Source of the DNA: Hofstenia miamia
Lineage: Eukaryota; Xenacoelomorpha; Acoela
DNA: 64,000 bases
NCBI GenBank assembly: GCA_004352715.1
Contig: SCFE01000091.1
Location: 808,478-872,477, forward strand
Direction: 5' to 3'
Shown here: piece after piece, positions 12,997 to 22,965 of the stretch
Numbering within the stretch: the first letter of the stretch is position 1
Layout: each line of letters opens with the position of its first letter
The notes under the pieces: model-generated
What the model was told of the DNA's origin: nothing
The model's input: only the letters and a program-made list of their open reading frames with translations
The model's database searches: none
Translations under genes and position numbers: made by a program

Positions 12997-15924
12997 TTAT
13001 TTCTTTTTATGAGATGATCTTACTTCTCTACAATTACTGCAATTGCAAGACAGAAACCATGAGCAAGTATTGTTCAATTTAAAATGATTAATAACATAAT
13101 CTTCAAAAAATATACGAAGTTGTTTCTTTACAATGCTAGGACGATCATAAATGTTGATATTAGAATTGACTGATATGTAATTAGTCAAGTAAGTAATACG
13201 ATCCCAATAGTTGCTATGAGATGTAACCAATTTGCACTTAGGATTTTTGAAAATAGTCCGTTTTTCTCTTGATGAATTATTCTTTACACTAACAAATTCA
13301 GTATGATCTATTTTGTATAACCCATTCAGTACTTTATTGAAAAATATCAAATCATACAATTGAAATTGAAGAGCAATTGGAAGTATGTTAAGGTGCAACA
13401 AATTTTCATAAGATATTTCCTTATTTGAATTTAAACACCAATGTAAGCATTTCCTTTGATATCTTTCAAGTTTTTCAAATTGATGTCTACTTGGCCACCA
13501 ACATTGTGATCCATAAGTTATAATAGATAATATGCAACTTTTGAATAACTTAGTTCTTATAAATTTAGGTGTAATATATGGTATATTTCTTCTTAAATAA
13601 AATAATACATTAATTGCTTTGCTTAAAACTTTGGTATAATGTTGGTTCCATTTTAAATCTGAGGAGATATTTAGTCCTAAATCATTGACTGATTCAACTA
13701 ATTGAAGATTACATGCCATATGTTTTGAAGAAAGCATATCTCTGCATTTAGTTTTTCCAAAACAAATAATCTTAGACTTAGATGTATTAAATTGCATTTC
13801 ATTTCTCCGTCCCCATTTTATAACAGAATCAATTGTATTTTTAATAAGAAATTCAGTAGGGGATTCTACTAAAAGTTTGCTGTCATCAGCGAAAAGCCAA
13901 ATATTTGAATTTATACTAGAACAGAAATCATTAATGAATAGAACAAATAAAAGTGGTCCAAGAACACTTCCTTGAGGTACTCCACTTGTTATTTTTAATG
14001 GCTGAGAAATATTTCCACAAATATTTGTGTGTTGGTAGCGACCTGTTAAGTAAGATTTGAACAATTGTATAAACTTATTATCAAATCCAAATTTAGATAT
14101 CTTATCCAATAAAAGATGGTGTGGAACCGTGTCAAACGCTTTACTAATGTCAAAGTAAATGCCGCAACATGAAGCACCAACATCAATACATTTATAAACT
14201 TTGTCTAAATAACATAGCAAATTCGTAATCGTAGAAGATCCACTTTGGAATCCATGCTGAAATTTAGATAACTTGTTTTTAATAAAGGGATAAATATAAT
14301 CAAATAAAAGTCTTTCAAATATTAGGGAAATACGTGGAAGAATACTAATTGGTCTGTAATTTTTAACATCATCACGCTTGCCTTTTTTAAATATTGGAAC
14401 AATAAACGCAGATTTCCAGAACTTCGGATAGTCTAAGCTAGATAATATGCCGTTGAATATAATACATAAATGTTTTGAAATAACCGGCAATGTATTTTTA
14501 ATAAAAATAGTTGGAATATTATCACATGAAAGTGCAGACGAATTTGATTGATTTTGAATTATCTTTATTACTTTTGAAGGAGTTATTTGAAAGTCTTCAA
14601 GATGAAATTCACTATTATTATTATAAATATTTTGGTCTTCACTAAGCTTTGAATAAACTGTGTTAAAGTATCTATTGAATAATTCAGCCTTTTCAACATT
14701 AGTATTTGCCTGTTCATTATTCCAACAAATACAGTTCGGTAAACTCGAATTGTTTAATGATCTTAAATACTTAAACACTTTATTTTGAGAACCGTCTTTA
14801 AAAGAATTCATGTATACAATTTTGTCAAGAGACACTGAATCTTGAAAATTAATAAAATGAACTTCAAGCTTCTTTTTATAAGTCGTTGATGGGTGTGATT
14901 TTATTCTTCTCTTGAATGTATTAAGTTTGTTTAGTAAATGAACAGTGTGCGAGGAATAAAAAGATGGTAGTAAACATCTTTTATGTCTTTTCTTTGGGAT
15001 TATGTAGTTAATTATTTCATATAAATTATAGTACCAAAATTCGATTAAAGCATTAATGTCAACAAATGAATTTAGTAAATTAATATCTAACTTCTGCATT
15101 TCTTCAATAATCAAAGTATAATTGGCATTTGCAAATGAATAGATGAAATTATTATTAACGGGTGTCCATATTTCATTGTAAAAGCATTTGATTTTGAAAA
15201 TGGGAAAATGATGTTTTGAAATTCTATGATCTGAATTTTTTATAATGCAATCAAGAGAATTATGATTGCCGTCAGTTGTAAAAACCAGATCCAAAATATT
15301 TCCCGATACAAAAGTAGGATTATTTACTATTTGATTAACATTAAGTTCAATAAATATATCTAAATATTTATCTTCATAAAGACTTCTAGAAGAAAAACTG
15401 TTCCAATCCACGCCTGGTAAATTAAAATCACCAACTATGTAAATTTCATTATTTATATATCCATTATTAGATAGGAAAAGTTCGAACAATCCTTTGTAAT
15501 AATCTAAGGCCGTTTTTAAATCATTTGGAGAAACAACATACAAACTTCCTTTTGGAGGTAGATATAAACATAGTAATAATATACACATATCTGCGTTTGA
15601 AATTATAAGTCCACAAATGAAATCATATTTTTCTTCATTTGACAATGAATAGATTATTGGTATATCAAACTTTCGATTTATAGCAATTAATACTCCTCCA
15701 TGAGGTCCTGAAGTTCTGTCAGTGCGACTAGCAACATAATAGTTTGAAAAAGGAAATAACTCCATATTGGTTATGTGAAAATCTAACCAAGTTTCTGTAA
15801 TACAAAAAATATCAGGCTCATAAAAATTCAACAAATTGTTAACATCAATTCTTTTTAATATATTACGTAAGCTCTCAACATTACCGAGTAATACTTTAAT
15901 TTCTTGTTTGTTCTGGCAATGTAG
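12997..15924 (-). CDS. LINE ORF2: endonuclease-reverse transcriptase
   Basis: Open for 975 codons from just after the ORF1 stop. The APE-type endonuclease comes first: GNVESL with the metal-site Asn near residue 14, TETW with the catalytic Glu near 44, GDFNLPGVDW near 165, and the SDH motif in NSDHRISKHHFP. The RT follows, with fingers KNYRPISILP, palm FDISKAFDTVPHH, SGVPQGSVLGPLLF, and the catalytic FADD at about 13891-13880 (residue 678). The protein copies its RNA at a nicked target site. There is no ATG before the endonuclease: the first in-frame ATG is at 15765, beyond the Asn and catalytic Glu motifs. ORF2 must therefore start by readthrough, reinitiation or a non-AUG codon. No stops or frameshifts. 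Confidence 0.9.
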   Translation of the reverse strand, partial: LHCQNKQEIKVLLGNVESLRNILKRIDVNNLLNFYEPDIFCITETWLDFHITNMELFPFSNYYVASRTDRTSGPHGGVLIAINRKFDIPIIYSLSNEEKYDFICGLIISNADMCILLLCLYLPPKGSLYVVSPNDLKTALDYYKGLFELFLSNNGYINNEIYIVGDFNLPGVDWNSFSSRSLYEDKYLDIFIELNVNQIVNNPTFVSGNILDLVFTTDGNHNSLDCIIKNSDHRISKHHFPIFKIKCFYNEIWTPVNNNFIYSFANANYTLIIEEMQKLDINLLNSFVDINALIEFWYYNLYEIINYIIPKKRHKRCLLPSFYSSHTVHLLNKLNTFKRRIKSHPSTTYKKKLEVHFINFQDSVSLDKIVYMNSFKDGSQNKVFKYLRSLNNSSLPNCICWNNEQANTNVEKAELFNRYFNTVYSKLSEDQNIYNNNSEFHLEDFQITPSKVIKIIQNQSNSSALSCDNIPTIFIKNTLPVISKHLCIIFNGILSSLDYPKFWKSAFIVPIFKKGKRDDVKNYRPISILPRISLIFERLLFDYIYPFIKNKLSKFQHGFQSGSSTITNLLCYLDKVYKCIDVGASCCGIYFDISKAFDTVPHHLLLDKISKFGFDNKFIQLFKSYLTGRYQHTNICGNISQPLKITSGVPQGSVLGPLLFVLFINDFCSSINSNIWLFADDSKLLVESPTEFLIKNTIDSVIKWGRRNEMQFNTSKSKIICFGKTKCRDMLSSKHMACNLQLVESVNDLGLNISSDLKWNQHYTKVLSKAINVLFYLRRNIPYITPKFIRTKLFKSCILSIITYGSQCWWPSRHQFEKLERYQRKCLHWCLNSNKEISYENLLHLNILPIALQFQLYDLIFFNKVLNGLYKIDHTEFVSVKNNSSREKRTIFKNPKCKLVTSHSNYWDRITYLTNYISVNSNINIYDRPSIVKKQLRIFFEDYVINHFKLNNTCSWFLSCNCSNCREVRSSHKKK

Positions 15925-15927
15925 TCA
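15922..15927 (-). promoter_or_regulatory. UGA-CUA stop-codon readthrough context
   Basis: ORF1 ends ...Asn-Gln-Leu-UGA, the next codon is CUA, and the ORF2 frame continues without shift. UGA followed by CUA is the established high-readthrough context in alphaviruses and several animal mRNAs. Seen: the sequence and the shared frame. Inferred: that it makes an ORF1-ORF2 fusion here. Confidence 0.6.
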
Positions 15928-16680
15928 TAATTGATTTATTTTGTTAAATGTAAATTGTATACTTTGAGTAGTGTCAATAATTTGATTATTAAAGTATAGT
16001 TTTAAATGTCGAACCTTTAAGACATTCTTAGGTATGCCTAAAATTGAAAGCTCATACCTGTATTTCAGAAGACTTTTTTCTATTTTCATATCTTCAAATG
16101 ATATATCATTTTTCAAAAAATATCCAGTACCTTTTAGTTTACTACAAGATGCTAGTGCTTTCCGACGATCCCAGGAATTCTTAAAGTTAATTACTATCGG
16201 TCTTGGCTTAGAATGAGTACTATTATATTTGCCACGTCTAAAAACATCTCCAAGTTTGCAATCATCTCCAGTAATATTATTAATCATTTTCTTAACATTT
16301 TCAAAGTCAGAGTTAATGCGATCAATTGTCACGTTATGAGAAGGCTCTGGCATTCCTGTTAGAATGAGTACATTCATATTTACATCTCTATTCTGTACAG
16401 ATATAGAATTTTTATCTGTAGCTTTGTAACAATTTTGAGATTCCGTAAATTCTTTATATAATTTTGATAAATCCAAACTATATTTTTCAAGCTTTTCAGA
16501 AATATCATCTATTTTTTCTTGCATATTATTTTTATGGTGTATTTGAAGATCATTTTTCGATGAAATTATAGTTTTCAGAGCATTTTGAGCTTGGCGATGC
16601 GTTAATTCCATTATTTCCTGTTCCGATAATGAGAATATATCATCTTTATCATTGATGTTAAATCCCTTTGGTAAAACCAT
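15925..16680 (-). CDS. LINE ORF1: coiled coil plus RRM-type RNA-binding protein
   Basis: The preferred start is the ATG at 16680 (MVLPKGFNIND), giving 251 residues. A longer frame from 16764 only adds Tyr/Ile codons made by the (TA)n tract. Residues about 25-85 are Glu/Lys/Gln-rich with hydrophobic spacing typical of a coiled coil (QAQNALKTIISSKNDLQIHH onwards). Residues about 105-240 resemble the RRM plus C-terminal domain of L1-type ORF1 proteins: VLILTGMPEP as a first strand, then KLGDVFRRGKY and RPIVINFKNSWDRRKALA, which match the conserved RxGK and RPRPIxVxFxxxxxRxxxL pattern. Such proteins trimerise and coat the LINE RNA. It ends in UGA in the same frame as ORF2. Confidence 0.8.
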   Translation of the reverse strand: MVLPKGFNINDKDDIFSLSEQEIMELTHRQAQNALKTIISSKNDLQIHHKNNMQEKIDDISEKLEKYSLDLSKLYKEFTESQNCYKATDKNSISVQNRDVNMNVLILTGMPEPSHNVTIDRINSDFENVKKMINNITGDDCKLGDVFRRGKYNSTHSKPRPIVINFKNSWDRRKALASCSKLKGTGYFLKNDISFEDMKIEKSLLKYRYELSILGIPKNVLKVRHLKLYFNNQIIDTTQSIQFTFNKINQL

Positions 16681-16722
16681 GATAAATATTAATTTAACGC
16701 ATAACAAAATTTTTTCAACCGT

Positions 16723-16724
16723 TA

Positions 16725-16756
<32 letters not shown>
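16723..16756. repeat. (TA)n microsatellite
   Basis: About 16 TA units with one interruption (TACA at 16741-16744). It sits at the 5' edge of the LINE and at the outer edge of the fold-back repeat to the right. Confidence 0.9.
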
Positions 16757-16771
16757 AGTAGCATATATAAA

Positions 16772-18600
16772 AATTTTGCTTTTCAAATACAGAACAAAAA
16801 TAAAATTATATGCAGAATGCACATTTTGTTTTCTAAAAAATTATACATTTGATGCTATTAGTAAGATTTATAACATATACATGCTTTCTTTATGCACTAT
16901 AATGATATTTGTTTTACATAGTGCAGACTTTACATGCTGGTCTTCTTTTACATTTCTTTCAGTTTATATAGATTTTTGGTTTTTGCACATTTGTAGACTT
17001 TTACATTGTCTTCCACTCTGCACATCCCTTTCAGTTTATATGGTTTTTGGCTTTTAGGTGTTTGTAAACTTCTAAATGGGTCTTCCATTTTTTTACTGCT
17101 TTGAAACTTTGAAATTAGATACTTAGTTGGTATGAAATCAATTCATAAATTGCTTCTTCAGTTTTTTGCTCATATTGTAGTTGCCATAGAAATGATGACA
17201 CACAAATTTGTTATTCATTGCTTAGTATTTGATGTATTGCTACACTCAATTTTTCCATCTGCATGCATGAATTCCATTCACAAGTTAGTTACAATTTGAT
17301 GCTCAGTTCTCCTTTCTAAGTGCATACACTTGTAAATACCTAAACCTACATGAAAAATATTTTGTATTAATCAATAACAAAACATTTTACAAAGAATTTC
17401 AGATGTAGAATCACTAAGAAACTTGTAAAATAAGTACAAAATAATATAATATTTCCTGAAAAAGTGAAAAATAATGTATAAAAATTCATTTCACTCAATT
17501 TCTTGTTACAAAATAGAAATTTAAATATGTTAAGTTAAACATTTGGTTAAAATACAAGAATAAGGAAACAAAAAATACTAAAACATGGTAAAATATCTAC
17601 CAAATGTGATGGGGAAATCCAGTAAATGCCCTGTGTCTGAGGTGAAATGTTTGTTAAAGGCAGGGAAAATTATCTGGTCCTGTAGTATTCAACAAATTTA
17701 ACACAATTTCTGAAGAACCCTGCATACAATTCATTTCTATCTATAAAGACAGATTGGTGAGTGGCTTACAATTCACAATGTGTACCAAACTCAAACAAAG
17801 TTTGGTCCTGCAGTACAAATTATTTTACAAAACAGAAACTGCTTTTTCCTCTCGAAACACTATGCACAAAGAGCTACAATGTGGTTTAAAATGTTGACTT
17901 GGCCATGACAGAATATACTTTCAAAATATTTTGGCTGTAAGTCAAGTAATGTCAGAAATTTAGTGTGCAATACGTTTAAGAAATTGGGAGTACATATTCT
18001 TTGCCAGATATATTTTTTTCTTTGTATGTATTTACATAAATTAAAAATTCTACCTCTCAAATTCTATGTAAAATGTTTTGTTATTGATTAATACAAAATA
18101 TTTATCATCTAGGCTCATGCACTTACAAGTGCATATGTTTAAAAATGAAAACTCAGTATGGAATTGTGACAAATTTGGTGAGAAGAATTCATGTGTGCAG
18201 ATGGAAAAATCAACTGTGTAGCAGTATATCAAGTACAAAGCAGTGAATAACAAATTTGTGTGTCATCATTTCTATGGCAACTACAATACTAGGAATAAAC
18301 TGAAGAAGGCATTTGTTCATTGATTCCATGCCAACTGAATATGTTAATGTAAAGTTACAAAGCAGTGAATATTGAAAAACCCATGTAGAATTCTACAAAC
18401 ACTTAAAAGCTAAAAATCTGTATAGACTGAAAGAAATATAAAAGTCAAGTCATGCAGAAGAAGACCAGCATGTAAAGTCTGCAACAATGTAAAACTAATA
18501 AAATAATAGTGTATAAAAAAGCATATATAATTTTTCAGAAAAAAACTGTGCATTCTGAATGTAATTCTAAATCTGTTTTGTATTTGAAAAGCATAATGTA
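16772..18600. repeat. Fold-back repeat, arms about 16772-17405 and 18057-18600
   Basis: The left arm reads as the reverse complement of the right arm with many small differences. For example, a block around the ACACACAAATTTGTTATTC type sequence near 17198 matches the complement near 18260, and GTGCATTCTG at 18551 pairs with the complement of 16810-16821. The unpaired centre (about 17406-18056) has no gene. The left arm contains 2.5 tandem copies of a 70-bp unit (16926-17090, marked by GACTTTTACA and TTTCAGTTTATA). Related sequence recurs at 54.9-55.1 kb (AATTTTTCCATTTGTATGCATGAATTC), so this belongs to a dispersed family. No terminal duplication or protein identifies its class. Confidence 0.7.
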
Positions 18601-18935
18601 TCTTTTGAATGCAATTTTACCATGTAAACATTCATGAGAACAAATTGAATTACAGTGATTATTTGGACTGGCTAAGCAATAGAAATGCATTGAATTTTTT
18701 ATGCAAAGGAAAAAACATAGTATGATTTTAATTTTTTTTCTATCAGTCAACTAAGCAATGTATTATCACAAAAGTGATATAGTGTTCCAATTTTTGTCCG
18801 TTAGTAAGCTAAAAATTTCATGCATATTAGCAAAAATAAAAATGTGCATGAATAAGCAAGGAAAAATTGGTGTGTATGCAAACACTAGTGAATTGGCCTT
18901 GTAAGTATTACAAACTAGTGAGTCACAAAGAACTA

Positions 18936-19158
18936 ATAAAGTAATTAGATCATCATTAAATGGTGCTATAAAACCCTTGTAAATATTCATAAGTCAGCCA
19001 ATGTCAATATACTATATATATATATATATATATATCTGATTNNNNNNNNNNNNNNNNNNNNNNNNNNNNNNNNNNNNNNNAATAAAGTAATTAGATCATC
19101 ATTAAATGGTGCTATAAAACCCTTGTAAATATTCATAAGTCAGCCAATGTCAATATAC

Positions 19159-19193
<35 letters not shown>
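18936..19193. repeat. 80-bp segment repeated on both sides of an N gap, with (TA)n
   Basis: 18936-19012 and 19085-19160 are identical over the readable length and both run into (TA)n tracts (19013-19035 and 19162-19193). The 39-N gap at 19042-19080 lies between. This is most simply an assembly overlap that was not merged, caused by the microsatellite. Confidence 0.85.
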
Positions 19194-19196
<3 letters not shown>

Positions 19197-19997
19197 GGGT
19201 GCAACCAAGGGGGGTCCGGACCCCCCTTGCCTTGTCGCAATGCCGCAATGCGCCTAATTGTTTCTTGTAAAAAGTGCCATAATTAATATGATTCAAATAA
19301 TGATTGTTTAGTTTAAAAATACTACTGATATTGGGATATGTACGTTGCTTTTGAATATTGGTCAGATTGGCATGCACATTGCCAATTACAATATGTGAGG
19401 CTGGAGGATCGTTCTCAACATTGAGACGAACTAAAAAATATCTAAGGTAGGCTACTTAATCTTTTTGCATCTAAACATTACGTCTTAAATATCATTTTAG
19501 AAACTCGATGACGACACAACATTTGACTGGGTTGTGTCTAACGAACATTCATGATGTGATGATTGACATTTCTACCATTGCCGAACGCTATTTGAATAAG
19601 CATCATCGTTGAATCTTTTCTAAAAAATAAAAAAATGCAAAAATCATAAAAGTTTTACTTCTCATTCACAGTCACACATGTATTTAAAAAGTAAAAATTT
19701 CTTCAATAAAAACTGTTTAATTATTTTGCGCCTTTTTTCATCTGGACCTCCCCCCCCCCGTAAATTGGAAAATGAAAAACCTTACATTTGGCGGGAAATT
19801 ATCAGAAATTTCTAAGCCATTTATTGGAATTGCACGTTTTCCCCAAAATACATATTTTTGGGTATTGCTCCTGCAATATTCACTTGAACTTAAATATATT
19901 TATTATAGGGGTAGGTATTATAAAGAGACACTACCCTATGAAATTTCAATTATATATGCTTGGAAACACAGTCATAATGAGGTTTTTAAAAAACATT
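19194..19997. other. Possible hAT-like element end; otherwise no gene
   Basis: CAGGGGTGCAACC at 19194 looks like a hAT terminal repeat and is followed at 19206-19229 by a perfect 24-bp palindrome with GGGGGGTCCGGACCCCCC at its core. A C-rich run at 19750-19759 may be a degraded opposite end, but the match is too poor to bound an element. No coding sequence was found up to 19997. Confidence 0.3.
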
Positions 19998-20002
19998 TAG
20001 AA

Positions 20003-20005
<3 letters not shown>

Positions 20006-20056
<51 letters not shown>

Positions 20057-20058
20057 GT
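20006..20058. repeat. (AT)n followed by (GTAT)n
   Basis: Dinucleotide tract 20006-20044, then four GTAT units. On the element strand this is the (CATA)n(TA)n tail of the LINE to the right. Confidence 0.9.
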
Positions 20059-20117
20059 CTGTTTGAATTCCTGTACACATGGCGATGCCGCATGTAAAAA
20101 GGAATAGAATTAAGTTT

Positions 20118-21403
20118 TTATAGGAACTGCGAGTATATTTCATTTGTTAGATATAGACATGCCGCATAAATGAACGAAGATTTAAAACACTTGGCATTGA
20201 CTTGAGGAAGAATGATTTTGTTACGTGTTGATGATGTAGAGAATGGGATTTCTTTATGTAGAACTTCTTGACATATCACAATCTGCAATACATTCTTCTT
20301 AAGCTTTTCTTTAAATGTATTGTTCAACATTTCTATAATTTTATTTTTTTTATAAGTGAAAGTCTTGCATACAATTTCAATGGCCTTTGTAATAACTTTC
20401 TTTGATAATCTGTGAGACCAAATACAAATACATCTGCAGCATATAAATAAATAGGAAATATGTACGTTTCAAGTATAAAGACGTTTTTGCTTTCATTTAA
20501 ATACTTGACAATAAATAACAGTTTCTTAATTCTCATGTTTGCAGTTTTAATAATATGATTCACATGGGAATTCAATTTAAGGTAATCGTCAATGAAGACA
20601 CCAAGATGTTTATACTTATGAACTTGTTCAATTTTTTTTCCCTTAATAAGAAAATCATGATTTCTTGCATTTATTAAATCTTCATTCTTGATGTTCTTAT
20701 AAGAAAAGATAATTTCTTTAGTCTTAGCTTCATTAATTTTCAGATTTTTTTCCACTAAGTCAGAAACAACTTTGTGTATTGTTCGTTTATTATTGACATC
20801 TGCTTTAGTAGTATTTTTATAAACAGAGCCAATTACTCACATGTAATCCGAATACTTTGCTATTTAGGAATGTGAAAATAACAAATCATATTTTTTGATA
20901 GAAATACCATTAGTTAGGTTAGTGAAAAGTAACCCACTTAAAGATCTTCCTTGAGGAACACCGACAACAATTGCTAGTTTTTTTGTAAGTTTATTCCTTC
21001 CATATCTTATACATTGCTTCCAATTTGTCATGTACTCGTTTAACCATCTTGCTAACCATGGCGATTTGTTAGATATTTCATTCACAATTTTATGCTGTAG
21101 GACGGTGTTAAATGCACTGCTATAATCTAGAAACATTACTATGACTATGGTGATTGATGGGGAGTTTAATGTTTTATATATGCAGTGCATGGTGTATAAA
21201 AGAGCATCGACCTTACCAGAGTTGTGCTTGTATGCAAATTGAAAACAATCAAAAGTGTCTGCCATGCGTTTGATGTAAACTTTGGCAACATATTTATCCA
21301 AGCACCTTATTGAAATCGGATGAGTTACAGCGATTGGTCTAAAATGTTTACAATTTTCTTCATTAATTACCTTTATATCTTGAATTTTTGGCATTGGTGT
21401 CAC
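20118..21403 (-). pseudogene. Reverse transcriptase of the second LINE, inactive
   Basis: Successive open pieces 21403-20864, 20755-20333 and 20330-20118 cover the RT and its C-terminal domain. Visible motifs are RPIAVTHPISIRCLDK (fingers), LDYSSAFNTV (palm, first Asp), VVGVPQGRSLSGLLFTN, NLKINEAKTKEIIF, and a C-terminal TRNKIILPQVNA. The second catalytic box, normally YADD or FADD, reads YSDY and is followed by a stop near 20845, so activity is lost even apart from the frameshifts. RNA-templated DNA synthesis was its ancestral role. Confidence 0.8.
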
Positions 21404-21481
21404 TACTGCTCTTTTATAAATATCGGGATAGATGCATTCACTAAAACATTTATTGAAAACATTGGCAAATAACTGGCTTAA

Positions 21482-22529
21482 TTATTTTGCAAAGTCCTTG
21501 TTAAACCAAGTTGGAATTTTCGTTAGTCCTTTCGATTTACTAGTCTTAGTATTTAAAATAGTGAACATCTCATCATTACTTAAAAGAGGAACGATATCAT
21601 TAACTTGCGTGATGTTTAATACTTCGTCTTTGTAAGTATCTTTATTAAACCGACTAAAGTAACAGTTCAATAAATTTGAGTCATTTTCGTTTAGTATTAT
21701 TTCTTGCTTCTTACCTTTAAGTTTGTAGTTAATTTCTTTGTAGAGCATGTCCTTGTTCATGTTTGCAAGATGCAATTTCCTAAGATATTTCATTTTTTGG
21801 TTAATACTTCTCTGCAAGATGTTTAGTTTATTAATTTGTCATCCTACTATTGTTTTCTTGTTCTGTTTTAGTAGGTTGTCAAGGATCGTATCTTTTAATT
21901 TTTCAGTTCTGTAAATCTGCTTAGAAAATTTACACTTGCACTCAATTAGAATATTTTCGAGAATTTCATTCCAATTAGTTTGTGCTATTTTAGTTCGAAT
22001 TTTTTCCAAATTAAAGTTGTCTTTTAGATCTATGTATCTAACATTGTTAGGAATTTTTGTCTTACATGATACATTTGGATATAGTGCAACTGCCAAGTGG
22101 TAAGTGATATTAAAGTTTTCAATAGGTGGATCATATACAATGCTGTAGCATTCCTTTTTGATAAAATATACAACATCAAGTTGCGATTTGATGGGCAGAA
22201 ATGTCTACACAATTGTTCAAACCAAAGTTGTTTAGATAATCTATTCTATCTTGGTTTGTGTCACCTGTAACTATTATAAAGACTCGAGGATACTTTTTCA
22301 TGACATTCTGCAACAAGCTTCTTAGCTCTTTATAACAGACTTTCTTATTTCTGTGGGGTGGAAAATATATGTTAATATTAATAATTGTTGTATATTGGTT
22401 AGGAAGAAATATAGGTCTACATTCAACCACAATAACTTCAATATCTTTTTCTGACAGTTTAAGAATAACTTTTGGTTCATGAATAACCCAGTGCTTATTA
22501 ACATAGGTGATCAGACCTTCACCGCCCAT
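21482..22529 (-). pseudogene. Endonuclease and linker of the second LINE, 5'-truncated
   Basis: Pieces 22529-22176, 22096-21839 and 21817-21482. The first reads GGEGLITYVNKHW, then NINIYFPPHRN and VIIVTGDTNQDRIDYL, matching the G-G-V-x-I-Y, Y-x-P-P and GDFN motifs of the apurinic-type endonuclease. The first ~80 residues (with the catalytic Asn and Glu motifs) are missing upstream of 22556, where the inserted sequence begins. The later pieces correspond to the region between endonuclease and RT. Confidence 0.7.
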
Positions 22530-22560
22530 TTTTTGCAGTTTTTCAATTGCCTATCGTGTC

Positions 22561-22617
22561 TGAAGAAGAAGAAAAAGAAGAAGAAGAAGAAGAAGAAGAA
22601 GAAGAAGAAGAAGAAAG
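22561..22617. repeat. (GAA)n microsatellite
   Basis: About 18 GAA units with one early interruption. On the minus strand it is the (CTT)n tail of the 3' end described next. Confidence 0.9.
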
Positions 22618-22965
22618 ATTTATTTATTTAGGTACTCCCAACCCGAAGGTTGAATAGTAGTACACGTATACAAATAAAGGGAAAAAGGTGGCATAGGTAC
22701 AAAAAAGGAATGATTGCTTGTCGATCTGGAAATGTGTATCCTCATGTACCATAGAAAGTGTCATAACTTCGGTTGATTTGAGAGTATACAAAGATATAAT
22801 AATTATCCAATTCAATTAAAGCAGTTAAAATTTTAGATGTTAATTTAGTTTCCTGTAGTTTTACAATGGAAAATCGCTTTCTAATTAATGTATATTCAAA
22901 TTCAAGGAACTTACTATTAATGTTATGTGAAAATACTGAAAGAAAGGATTGTTGTGAGCTATTTA
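22618..22965 (-). mobile_element. 3' end of another LINE or SINE inserted in the second LINE
   Basis: On the minus strand, a segment without coding potential ends in an ...ACCTTCGGGTTGGGAGTACC stretch, then AAATAAATAAATC and (CTT)n. A CCTTCGGG-type stem followed by an A-rich simple tail is typical of 3' ends mobilised by LINE machinery. It separates ORF1 from the endonuclease of the host LINE and may explain the missing start of ORF2. The left boundary at 22965 is estimated from where ORF1 homology stops. Confidence 0.5.

Larger units (their letters stand above)
12881..16722 (-). mobile_element. Near-intact non-LTR retrotransposon (CR1/Jockey group)
   Basis: A LINE of about 3.8 kb runs right to left. 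Its order is ORF1 (coiled coil plus RRM), UGA, ORF2 (apurinic-type endonuclease plus reverse transcriptase), then a short 3' UTR of about 95 bp. The 3' UTR holds a 14-bp palindrome, and the element ends in a microsatellite tail reading (TAG)n on the element strand (12881-12903). The 5' end lies near the (TA)n tract at 16723-16756. The intact frames and the presence of CpG in CpG-poor surroundings suggest a recent insertion. The clade call rests on domain order, absence of an RNase H domain, and RT motifs. No target-site duplication was established. Confidence 0.85.

Noticed and set aside
15832-15834. Apparent Met start of the large ORF2 at 15834
   Set aside because: The codon is TTG, not ATG, and the conserved endonuclease motif lies upstream, so the frame was extended to 15924.
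19772-20107. 111-codon plus-strand frame over the (AT)n tract
   Set aside because: Half of it is the microsatellite and the tail of a minus-strand LINE; no protein pattern.
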